A stretch of 64,000 nt of DNA from Cryobacterium lactosi (lineage in GTDB: Bacteria > Actinomycetota > Actinomycetes > Actinomycetales > Microbacteriaceae), in contig NZ_SOHM01000029.1 of the NCBI RefSeq assembly GCF_004403945.1, forward strand, positions 100,978 to 164,977, read 5' to 3'. The position numbers were made by a program, and so were the translations under genes. Each line of letters begins with the position of its first letter. The first letter of the stretch is position 1. This document shows, one piece after another, positions 1 to 8,109 of the stretch. Below the pieces are notes generated by a model. It saw only the letters and a list, made by a program, of their open reading frames with translations. It was not told the origin of the DNA and did no database searches.

Positions 1-2574
1 AAGAGCCTCGTGGGCGGTACCGTGGGCGGTCGGCAGCACAAACTCCGGGTTTGAGGGGTCGGGAATCTGAGCCGTGATGTATGAGCTGGCGACCACCTGA
101 CCACGACGGTTCGTGAGTGTGGCGAACAGCAGCACGGTGGGCGCGTCCACGTCACCGCGCACGGCGAACACCTGGTTGCGTCCCAGGTTCGACAGGGCAC
201 GGTCACTGGCCCACTCCAGCACGGGATGCAACGGGCCGAGGTAGTGCGCCTCGGGCCACAGTGACGTGCTGGCCTTGTTGTCCCGAGCATCCTGCAACAG
301 CGCCTTGCCTCGCTGAGGGGAGACGACCAGCTTGAGCTCGTCGATGACATTGCGATCACGTAGGTAGCTCTGCGGTAGCACCTCGAGGCGCTGGGCGAGG
401 TCACGGGTGGGCGAGAGTGAGACCAAGCCGTGGTTCGGGTATTCGTGCCAGTTCACACCGTTGTCGGCGACGGATGCTGCGGGAGTGGCGAAGGTCGCCT
501 GAAGCGCTTCGCGGAGGAAGGCTGTGTCGTCGGCGAAGAGGCCACTACCGGCATCCGTCGCACCGGATGCCGCGGCGCTCGGCTGTGTCGAACCCTGACC
601 GGCGGCAAGTCGCGCCAGCAGAGCGCCGATACTGTCGCCGTTGTCGATCACGTGATCGGGAGTGGGTACCGCCTCATCGAGGTTCTTCTTGCCGGCGAGC
701 ACCTTGCGGATTTCGTCCTCTTCGACCTTGGCGTCGTACTTGCCCATGAGCGATGCGGCGTCGCCGAGGGCGCTGTGAGCTTCATGCTCGCGCTCGAGCA
801 CGCGCTTCAGCACGCGGATGTCCCCGGCGAACTTGTCGTTTGAGGGGTCGAGCAGCAGGGTCGTGATCTGCGGGCGTTTCTTCTGGCCGTACCGGTCGAT
901 GCGACCGTTGCGCTGCTCGATGCGGATGAGGCTCCACGGAATGTCAAAGTGAATCAGCTCGTGGCACTGGGAGTGTAGGTTGACGCCCTCGGAAGCGACA
1001 TCGCCGGTGATGAGCACGCGGATCGGGGATGAGGACTGCTTGAAGCTCTCAACGATTTCCTGCTGCTCAACGTCGGTCAGGCCGCCGTGAAGGACTCGAA
1101 TCTGGTCGTCTTTGAGCTTGAGGTCGGTGAGCAGCTTGGCGCGGAGCCAGTGCAGGGTGGCGACGCGTTCCGAGAAGACGACGGCGCGCTCAGTGCCCTT
1201 GCGGCTGACATCGATCGATTTGAGGTACTCGACGAGCCTCATGTACTTGGCCGAGGGCGCGGAGAGGGCCGCATCCGACAGGTCGGAGAGGTACGCGAGA
1301 GCTTCGCGCTCTCTGGCCTGGCCCCCGTCGGCAGGCGGGGTTACCTTCCTTAGCCGTTCCTTGACCGATTCCTTGAGTGCGGCGGGTGACGACAGGAATG
1401 CCTTTGCGAGCGTCCAGGGAAAGAGGCTGCCGTTGTCGCCCGAGTACGGAGAAGAACCATTTTCGGGGTGGAGCCAGACGTTCGCGAGCTCATCGGCTGC
1501 CGCGTTCTCGGCGGGTGAGGCATCGACGAGGAAGTGCTGAGGCGGCATCCGCTCTGCCCAGTCGGCGCCGACTTCGCGCGCGACCTCTTCACTATGGCGG
1601 TGCCGTCGGATGATGAGACGTTTCACCTCGGACTCGATGATCTCGCCGTCCGGGGTCACAGCGGTGGGTTCGAGCAGGCGGATGAGTTCGGCGAAGGATT
1701 CCTTGTTGCCGTTGTGCGGAGTGGCACTTGCCAAGATCAGGGCTTCGGTGTTTGGCGCGAGGACGCGCGCGAGACGGTTGTTGAGGGTCTTGCCGGTGAT
1801 GTTGTGCGACTCGTCGATCACCACGGCATCCCATTTGTACTTCGCCAGGTGGCTGCGGTATTTCTCCTGCTTGAGCGTGTCGATCGAGATGATGGCGCGC
1901 TTGTAGAGGCTGAAGGGGTTGCGAGTGGCAGGGAGTTTTTGGCGCACGCGTTGGATGCCGACGGAGTCGAGGCGCACGAACGGAAGCGCGAATCGCGTCC
2001 ACATCTCATGCTGCATTTGCTCGAGCACGTGGCGTGGCGTGACGATCAGGATTCGTTCACCGCGACCGCGACGAACGAGCTCGGAGAGGATCATGCCGAT
2101 TTCGAGTGTCTTCCCCAGGCCGACCGCGTCAGCGATGAGTATGCGCGGACGCAGATTCTCGGGATCCAAAGCCTTCCGCACGGCGGCCTGCTGGTACGCG
2201 AGTGGGTCGGCGAGCATCCGAGTCGAGACGGTGAGCTCTGGAGCGTTAAGCGGCACCGGCGACTTGCGCAGGGTGGCTTCGAGCCAGAGCTTTGCGGTGC
2301 GGTAGCCCGCGGAATCGTCGCCGACGACAGTGGCCTGCTCGGGGTCAAGCGGAACGATCGTGTCGATGCCGCTGTAGAAGGCCGCCGTGGAGTCGCGGAC
2401 GAGTTCGGAGAGTCCTTGGCAACGGATGAGCGTGCCGGAGGTCGTTTCCTCGGTGCTCGTAACCAGCCATTCGGCGTCGCGGACGATGACGATGGAGCCG
2501 GGCGCTACCGCGAGACCGGAATGACCGACTTGTTCAGCGAGCGGCTCGGAATTCTCAAGCGTTGCATGTGCCAT
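1..2574 (-). CDS. SNF2/RapA-type DNA-translocating helicase (C-terminus cut by window edge)
   Basis: 858 codons are visible; the C-terminus lies beyond base 1. The start ATG at 2574 has a GGAGGTG ribosome site 7 bases upstream. Seen: Walker A ADAVGLGKT (residues ~148-156), DEAH-type box DESH (~254-257), SATPHNG (~283-289), then helicase-C motifs GDVASEGVNLHSQC and RNGRIDRYGQ. About 140 residues precede the ATPase core. Known: such SNF2 proteins move along dsDNA using ATP, and relatives occur in phage-defence systems, for example DrmD of DISARM, and beside DNA methyltransferases. Inference: this is the first gene of a defence or restriction module continuing to the left, since it is the last intact gene of a minus-strand run containing a defence RT. 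Whether it is DrmD itself cannot be decided without the missing neighbours. Confidence 0.85.
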   Translation of the reverse strand, partial: MAHATLENSEPLAEQVGHSGLAVAPGSIVIVRDAEWLVTSTEETTSGTLIRCQGLSELVRDSTAAFYSGIDTIVPLDPEQATVVGDDSAGYRTAKLWLEATLRKSPVPLNAPELTVSTRMLADPLAYQQAAVRKALDPENLRPRILIADAVGLGKTLEIGMILSELVRRGRGERILIVTPRHVLEQMQHEMWTRFALPFVRLDSVGIQRVRQKLPATRNPFSLYKRAIISIDTLKQEKYRSHLAKYKWDAVVIDESHNITGKTLNNRLARVLAPNTEALILASATPHNGNKESFAELIRLLEPTAVTPDGEIIESEVKRLIIRRHRHSEEVAREVGADWAERMPPQHFLVDASPAENAAADELANVWLHPENGSSPYSGDNGSLFPWTLAKAFLSSPAALKESVKERLRKVTPPADGGQAREREALAYLSDLSDAALSAPSAKYMRLVEYLKSIDVSRKGTERAVVFSERVATLHWLRAKLLTDLKLKDDQIRVLHGGLTDVEQQEIVESFKQSSSPIRVLITGDVASEGVNLHSQCHELIHFDIPWSLIRIEQRNGRIDRYGQKKRPQITTLLLDPSNDKFAGDIRVLKRVLEREHEAHSALGDAASLMGKYDAKVEEDEIRKVLAGKKNLDEAVPTPDHVIDNGDSIGALLARLAAGQGSTQPSAAASGATDAGSGLFADDTAFLREALQATFATPAASVADNGVNWHEYPNHGLVSLSPTRDLAQRLEVLPQSYLRDRNVIDELKLVVSPQRGKALLQDARDNKASTSLWPEAHYLGPLHPVLEWASDRALSNLGRNQVFAVRGDVDAPTVLLFATLTNRRGQVVASSYITAQIPDPSNPEFVLPTAHGTAHEAL

Positions 2575-2804
2575 CGCTGGCACCTCCGTTCCGACGCCCC
2601 CGCCGCTCACGCGACCATCAAAACCAAAGGTGCGTTGTTGTGTGTTGCTTAGTAACTGTATCTGAGCCGCACGCGGCGGGTGCCGGCAGCACGTCCCACC
2701 TTTGGGGGCGCCCTCAACGCGCCGGCACGCCGGGCAAGGCGAGGTCGGGTGCGCTTTAGCAGCATGCGCCGCCCTGCTTCGCTCACATCAAGAACGGGTC
2801 GCGT

Positions 2805-4049
2805 TCAGGCGCGCTCGTCTTCGTTCTCGCGGCGGCGAAGGGCACCCGCAGCGATTTTTATGGAGAGCTTGTCCGTTGCCGAACGAGCGCGGCCGATAGT
2901 CTCGTTACCCATTCCTCTTGCGGCGCCCACACCCTCCGCACCCGTCTCGAGCATCTTGTCTCTCACATCAGTGGCCGCATCAACCCATCGTCTCGCCTCC
3001 ACTAACTCTCGTGTGCGCTCGATCCCGAGCGCTCCCTGGAAACCAACAACGCCGATCGCCACAAGGTTGCTCGAATCGACCACTGCCCGGGACGTGGCCG
3101 GGTGAAGCAGCACCTTCGTCTTGGCCGTTCCCGCGGCCGCATCCATTCGGTCAATCAGATGCCCGGTGCTCCGCGCGATGAGTTCCAGCCGGTTCTGCCG
3201 GGCAGCCCTCAAGCCGAGACGATGTTGATCCAGTTCGTCCGGCGCCGCGTCGAGCACTCGGTCCAGCTCGAGCACAGCCAGCGCATCCTGCAGTTTGAAG
3301 CACCGAGCGAGCACGGCGAGCCACTCCGGAACCGTGGACTCGGCATCCTTGGAGGTCTTGGCGACATCGCCGATCTTGGCTTTGTTCTCCAACTTCTCTG
3401 CAACCGCATCCAGTTGACGGAGTGCGAAGGCCTGGGTTCGCGCGACTGTCACCAACGTGCCTTGGACCTTCGACCACGTGACGTCGGAGACTCGGCCCAC
3501 CTGCTTTCGCACCGTCATGGCCTCTTCGACCATAAAGTCCACTCCGATCATGTCCGCCAGCACCGCATCCTTCTGGGCGCGGAGCAGATCGTCGACCTTC
3601 TCATCGATGACGGCGAGGTAGTCGGTAATCTCATCCATGGCCTGCTGCATCGCAAGCTGGGCCATGAGACCCGCAGCGCCGGCGAGCATCGCTGGGTTGG
3701 TGAGCACAGCACCAGGTCCTTTGGAGAATTCGAGGATCTTCACGAACTGGCCCTTGTCCCCGCGGAGAACGCCAGTCTTCAGACCCGTCGCGGAGTTCTT
3801 CACCAGAGGAAACTTCGTGGCCAGCTGAGCGGATTCCTTGGTCAGCTTCACCCACCGGGCTGAATTGGCGGCAATCTCAGACCCCGCTTGAGCGGCCCCG
3901 GCCGCTGCGAACAAGGTCGGTTTGAACCGTTGCAGCGTGAGTTCCTGCGATGAAAGCCCCTCCGACTGGAGGAAAGACTCCACAGCCAGTGGCTCGCCGA
4001 TGACGGCTATACCGTCACCATCACTAATCAGCTGAATTTCGTTGCTCAT
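2805..4049 (-). CDS. Conserved hypothetical helical protein, 414 aa
   Basis: Family not recognised. The ATG at 4049 is preferred over one 17 codons upstream because GGAG lies 7 bases before it. The N-terminal ~40 residues (MSNEIQLISDGDGIAVIGEP) look like a small beta-rich segment. The rest appears alpha-helical, with an Ala/Gly/Met-rich weakly hydrophobic stretch around residues 115-140 (AMLAGAAGLMAQLAMQQAM) and charged helices afterwards. No signal peptide and no catalytic motif were seen. It lies between the helicase (230 bp downstream) and the RT-nitrilase gene (427 bp upstream), all on the minus strand. A role in the same accessory island is inference only, and it could be an independent cargo gene. 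Confidence 0.75.
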   Translation of the reverse strand: MSNEIQLISDGDGIAVIGEPLAVESFLQSEGLSSQELTLQRFKPTLFAAAGAAQAGSEIAANSARWVKLTKESAQLATKFPLVKNSATGLKTGVLRGDKGQFVKILEFSKGPGAVLTNPAMLAGAAGLMAQLAMQQAMDEITDYLAVIDEKVDDLLRAQKDAVLADMIGVDFMVEEAMTVRKQVGRVSDVTWSKVQGTLVTVARTQAFALRQLDAVAEKLENKAKIGDVAKTSKDAESTVPEWLAVLARCFKLQDALAVLELDRVLDAAPDELDQHRLGLRAARQNRLELIARSTGHLIDRMDAAAGTAKTKVLLHPATSRAVVDSSNLVAIGVVGFQGALGIERTRELVEARRWVDAATDVRDKMLETGAEGVGAARGMGNETIGRARSATDKLSIKIAAGALRRRENEDERA

Positions 4050-4476
4050 CGTTCGCTCCGTTCGCCAGCGATGCCATTTCGGAAGCGAAATACCTCGCAT
4101 GCTCAGTCTGGCGCTGAGCCGAATCGCTCCCGGACTACACCGCCCCCGATCGGCGCGATGAAGACCCCCATTTCAGGGGTCAAGCCGGCCCGTGTTCTGG
4201 CCGTCGGAGCCTCCGAACTCATTCAGAACGGCCTGACTTGACGACATCAGCCGGTCGCAGACGCTTGCAAGGCTCAAGAGGATCCAAGGGCACCAATGCA
4301 ATTCGACCATACGTGCACCGTGGCCTCAGAAGTCCAGCGGCGGGCGGGCGCGGGTCGCGGGCCGGGTGACGGGTACTCCGTGCACCATCACCTTGTCCTT
4401 GGCCCGCACATGGAGGTGCGGCGTAATTTACTCAACGGAGGATAACCGCGCACTCGCCCTGAAGCTTCGGACAGGT
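4050..4476. other. Intergenic region downstream of the RT gene
   Basis: This 427-bp stretch lies between the RT stop codon and the start of the 414-residue protein. It contains one clear hairpin, CCGCAC-ATGGAG-GTGCGG at 4404-4421, which could end RT transcription but has no T-tract. The rest is GC-rich (4330-4370 is a G/C run), and no open frame or tRNA is convincing. Some defence RTs use an adjacent noncoding RNA, so this is where one would look, but nothing visible proves one. Confidence 0.4.
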
Positions 4477-7458
4477 TCAATCCCGAGCTGGAAGCGACCT
4501 TCTTCCGGGCGCCATGAAGAATCCGTCAGGTACTGGTTTGAAGGGCCCGTCAGGCGAACGGTAGCTGGACTGGAACTGTCGAAGGGAGCCGACGTCGATG
4601 TCTCCCGTAACGATGTAGTCGCGGACACCGCCCTTGATCTTTACTATGTCGCGTTTCCACGCGTCGCGGTACGGCGCGCGGATGCGGCTATCGCCGTACT
4701 CCCTGTCGTTGCACTGAACGATATAGGCATGGATGTCGAGTGCCGCAGACTCAATCAATGCCTCAAATGTCGTCGTGTCCCTATTCCACTCTGGCACGAA
4801 CAATGCGTCGATTCGCCCACGCAGTTGTGCCCTGTAGTCGATGTTGGTGAGCTCGCTGCAGACCAATATCGCGAAGCTGAAACCACCATGGTCGATTACT
4901 GTCAGAGGCTGCTCGATCGACGTCGGGTCGAGTGTCAAACCGGCAAGCCGATGAAGTTGCTGCTCTTCGTGGAGGGCGAGTCTTTGTTTGTCCTGCCTGT
5001 AGATCGTCATCGACGGAAAGCCCAATCCGTCGTGGCCAAGTGCGGCCCAAACCTGGTTGCGAATACCCCCATCGCCATAATGGAGATACTCCACCCCAGC
5101 AATCAGCGAGATACCCTTCGCCTGCAGTTTTTGCGCGATTCGCATGAACCAATTTGCCGGTATGGCCAGTTCTGGCAAGATCAAGTAATCGATCTCTCCT
5201 GATTGAGAAATAGCTTCGTTGATCAAGGTATTTAGTCGCCGATAGCGATCTTGATCTGGATCAACGTGCCGCATGACTGAAGCCACCCAGCTCCCGTCTG
5301 TCGTTTTCCAGCTCCCAAGTGCAATGCGCTTCATGCTCGAGGGATCTTGGGACTGCAGGACCAAACTGGGGTTCGTGGGCCCGTCGAGATAAGGCAACCT
5401 GCTGACAAGGGAGAACCCCCGCAGCGCCAGCATCGCTCCGCTGATCTCCTTCTGCGAGTCCAGCGCAAATGGCCGCGGTGCCACGATGAACAGCTCGGCA
5501 AGGCTGAACGGCCGTGTAGGAAACGCCAAACCAATCGGGATCATCTGAAGGCCTATCCACCCGATAATCGATTTGAGCCCGCGGCGTACAACTAAGGGCA
5601 TTAGCGAAATAGGCACCTGTGGCAAATCTGTCGGCACACTCGCCAGCCCGCGTACAATTTCTGGGGGCAAAAACGCAAACCTCAGCGGAGAATAGGCAAG
5701 GTCGTGAGCAAACAGACGGTCATGCCCCACCATTAGGGCATCAACGTCGAGTCGAAAATGACCCACAGTCAAAGGGTCTAGCGACGCAACTGCTGCATCC
5801 CACCGGATCACTTCGGACGGGGACAATAGCGAGGGGAACGCCGATACAACGGCTTCATAGATCGATTCACGAACATATCCACTCCACTTACGGAGGACCA
5901 TTGAGGTCTGCAACTCGCGTGTTGGTTTGGACTTCACGTGGACGTGGCAGTCGCTCCGCACGCTTTCGATCACATCAGTTACTGCAAGGACGATTTCCGC
6001 CAGCTTTTCGAAGTCCTTACACGCCGTCGCTAATCTGATCACTCGAGTGAGGTATGCGGCCAACTCAAAGAAATTCGGGAGAACGAGAACGTGCTCAAGA
6101 AAGGCCTCGTAGAAGGCGAGTCGGTGTTCGCGCCAAGCTTCCGGCTCAAGATCCCGCTCATAGGCCTCCAAGTCACGGAGCTGCAGCGCGAATCCTGCGC
6201 GGCGCATCGTTAGGGAGTCTGTTTTTCTGAGGTTGTCGGCGCCCTCGCCGTCAATCTGCGTCGCGGTGACCATTTCTGTGGCTACGGCGGTTGCATGCTC
6301 AGGGAGATTCGGGAGGGAGCGCCATTCACTTGCCCGTTGATGAATCTGGCGCGCAATGGATTCAACCATTACTCTGCCTGAGACTCCATGCAATAGGAAG
6401 ATCTTGTTCTTGTTATTAGCGAAAAGAATCCGGCTATCACCCAGGTATGGCGCGCTGTATCGAACGCCCTCGGTCTCGCCGGAATCGCGAGTGAGCCTCC
6501 CATTGGAACGGCTGAATAGCCAATTCCACAGCTCTGTCGGCGTAGAGAAACCTTTGCCGTTCTCCATAACAAGCATGATGTCATCAACGTATCGCCCGTA
6601 ATACAGTGGAACGACTTCGCGCTCCATGGCCCGATCAAGTTCGATGAGGGCCATATTCGCAATCACCGCTGACGCCGGCAGGCCAACCGGAAGCCCTCGC
6701 CTGAGGGGTGTCAATGCCGCCCAGGCGCGAATAGCCTCAATGAAGAGTCCATTCAACTTCTCTTCTGGTCCCGTTAGCTCTAGCCCCAAAACGCCAGACA
6801 CAAATGCAGAGTCCTGCATGAACCGGGGATCGAGCTCATGATAGAAGGAACTCACATCCGCCGTGATGGCGACTATCCTTTTGTCCTCCGATAGTGCCTT
6901 GCGCATCGAAGACAGACCTTCGTCTCGCCAAGTCCGAAAGGGCGCCATGTAGGGAGAAAAGGAACCAAGCGACAGCTCATTCAGACCGCCGTTTGCTTGC
7001 CTGCGCAACCGATTTCCGTAGGCAGAAACGGTCAGCGAGTCGTCAAATTTGTGACCAACTTTCATCATCCAGAGTGTCGAAAGCACGTGTAGGTCAATGC
7101 TGCATTTTGCGGTTAGTCGAAATTCCGCGGTTGGGCGATTGGTTGGTGCCTCGGTGGCCATCCTGTCCCGGATTTGTCTCCATAGATCAGCCGGGGCTGA
7201 CACCATGAGCTCGTCGTCGTCCTCGGATCGGGTGACCACCTTCACGGTCGTAGGCAGATATACATAGCCGCCGAGGAAATCGGGTTCCTTGACCCAATCA
7301 GCCGACTTGCCGTTGATCCTCTTCCGAAGCGCCCGTAGGTTAGCCTCAAGATTCGCCTCGTAGTCAGCAATGGCCGTTACGGAGGGACTGGTCGTGTAGT
7401 ACAGGTCGAGCTTTGCCTTCCGATAGGCCATTCCCATGTCGACAAGCGTCCAACTCAT
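4477..7458 (-). CDS. Reverse transcriptase-nitrilase fusion, DRT type 1 / UG1-like anti-phage protein
   Basis: 993 residues, two enzyme domains. RT domain, about residues 105-370: motif A aspartate D201 in AITADVSSFYHELD, motif B RRGLPVGLPASAVIANMAL (253-271), and the catalytic YVDD box at 290-293, so all three metal-binding aspartates are present. An all-helical linker spans roughly 410-700. The C-terminal nitrilase/CN-hydrolase-like domain (~710-990) keeps a Glu-Lys-Cys triad: E763 in LPELAIP, K824 in YRQDKQ, C867 in ILVCSEL. Known: UG-lineage RTs fused to nitrilase-like domains (UG1, DRT type 1) defend against phages. No group-II-intron or retron parts are evident. Base composition is clearly more AT-rich than the neighbours, consistent with transfer. 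The start overlaps a short upstream frame by ATGA. Exact UG subgroup is inferred and needs a tree. Confidence 0.9.
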   Translation of the reverse strand: MSWTLVDMGMAYRKAKLDLYYTTSPSVTAIADYEANLEANLRALRKRINGKSADWVKEPDFLGGYVYLPTTVKVVTRSEDDDELMVSAPADLWRQIRDRMATEAPTNRPTAEFRLTAKCSIDLHVLSTLWMMKVGHKFDDSLTVSAYGNRLRRQANGGLNELSLGSFSPYMAPFRTWRDEGLSSMRKALSEDKRIVAITADVSSFYHELDPRFMQDSAFVSGVLGLELTGPEEKLNGLFIEAIRAWAALTPLRRGLPVGLPASAVIANMALIELDRAMEREVVPLYYGRYVDDIMLVMENGKGFSTPTELWNWLFSRSNGRLTRDSGETEGVRYSAPYLGDSRILFANNKNKIFLLHGVSGRVMVESIARQIHQRASEWRSLPNLPEHATAVATEMVTATQIDGEGADNLRKTDSLTMRRAGFALQLRDLEAYERDLEPEAWREHRLAFYEAFLEHVLVLPNFFELAAYLTRVIRLATACKDFEKLAEIVLAVTDVIESVRSDCHVHVKSKPTRELQTSMVLRKWSGYVRESIYEAVVSAFPSLLSPSEVIRWDAAVASLDPLTVGHFRLDVDALMVGHDRLFAHDLAYSPLRFAFLPPEIVRGLASVPTDLPQVPISLMPLVVRRGLKSIIGWIGLQMIPIGLAFPTRPFSLAELFIVAPRPFALDSQKEISGAMLALRGFSLVSRLPYLDGPTNPSLVLQSQDPSSMKRIALGSWKTTDGSWVASVMRHVDPDQDRYRRLNTLINEAISQSGEIDYLILPELAIPANWFMRIAQKLQAKGISLIAGVEYLHYGDGGIRNQVWAALGHDGLGFPSMTIYRQDKQRLALHEEQQLHRLAGLTLDPTSIEQPLTVIDHGGFSFAILVCSELTNIDYRAQLRGRIDALFVPEWNRDTTTFEALIESAALDIHAYIVQCNDREYGDSRIRAPYRDAWKRDIVKIKGGVRDYIVTGDIDVGSLRQFQSSYRSPDGPFKPVPDGFFMAPGRRSLPARD

Positions 7459-7670
7459 TCATTTGCCCCCAGCAGCTTCCCGAACACGAATCGCATAGAC
7501 GCCGGGCCTACAGACACTGCTTGAATTATGGCGCTGTCAGCATCTTTGCAGATGAGAGCGCACCTCAGCGCCGGATCCGACCACGCACACTCCGGCAAGC
7601 CTCGTCTGGATGGCGAATCTGCGGTCAAGACCTGTGCGGCGGTATCAGCGACAGCGGATAGTGGGTGGTT
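7455..7670 (-). pseudogene. Possible 3' remnant of a gene formerly upstream of the RT gene
   Basis: An open minus-strand frame ends with TGA overlapping the RT start codon (ATGA, 7455-7458), the arrangement used by coupled operon genes throughout this window. Its last ~70 codons (ending KLLGANE) precede the point near 7670-7686 where the sequence becomes antisense to the corA-leader remnant. Any original 5' part therefore seems lost or replaced. The product is not recognised. It may equally be a chance frame, and the case rests mainly on the overlap. Confidence 0.25.
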
Positions 7671-7685
7671 GCTTCGTGGAGGTTT

Positions 7686-7866
7686 GGAATCCGAGGTCCA
7701 GGCAGGGCCACGACACTTCGGTCGAAGGCGGGTGAGCGGCCACGGCGGGTGCAGTCCGAGCTCCACGCCCTCCGCGGGTGTCATTTTCGCCCTGACCTTC
7801 TAGGCCGGGCGTCGCGCTGGGAGTGGCGCGCTGCTGTGCCTCCTTCGCTAGGTGGCCTTTGATGCG
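7686..7866 (+). repeat. Decayed second copy of the corA leader
   Basis: This stretch matches the leader of the intact corA gene (about 19429-19606) from ATCCGAGG through the CCTCC...AGGTGG hairpin region. Conserved elements are the CTTCG-gt-CGAAG hairpin (7716-7727), GAAGGCGGGTGAG (7724-7736) and the CGCGCT-GGGAGT-GGCGCG hairpin. A long-range arm differs from the intact copy by a compensatory change: GACAC (7712-7716) with GTGTC (7778-7782), against GACAA with TTGTC. It runs directly into a corA 3' remnant. Confidence 0.8.
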
Positions 7867-7868
7867 CG

Positions 7869-8072
7869 GCTGGCGCAGAACGAAGAAGCGAGGAAGACTC
7901 CTCACGGGCGGCGATCCTGTTCGCGCCGGCCCTGGCGGGCACTATTTGCGGCATGAACTTCGACCACATGCCGAAACTGAACTGGGCGTACGGGGATCCT
8001 TCCGCCGTGGCAGCGGTGGCGCTGATGGGGTTCGGGCTGTAAGGGATCTCCAAGCGGCGGAAGTGGCTTTAA
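7869..8072 (+). pseudogene. corA 3'-terminal remnant
   Basis: The sequence aligns codon by codon with the last ~67 codons of the intact corA (19689-20747), from the LAQNEE segment through GMNF to the KRRKW end. The Gly-Met-Asn motif of CorA transporters is still readable (GCATGAACTTC). The intervening ~830 bp of coding sequence, including the start, is missing, and a Trp codon near the end has become TAA (about 8039-8041). The copy is therefore a leader joined to a C-terminal stub. It cannot make a transporter. Confidence 0.85.
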
Positions 8073-8109
8073 GCGCGCATGGTCGGGTCGATAGGGACCT
8101 GCATTCGAA

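Noticed and set aside
1534-2652. Long plus-strand frame
   Set aside because: It is antisense to the SNF2 helicase, whose motifs are clear on the minus strand.
3102-3863. Plus-strand frame of 253 codons
   Set aside because: Shadow of the 414-residue minus-strand gene; no ribosome site or motif.
4468-4490. GGTTCAATCCCG resembles a tRNA T-arm at the RT gene end, perhaps an attachment site
   Set aside because: The flanks do not pair as a T-stem, no tRNA body or integrase is present, and the bases are the last codons of the RT.
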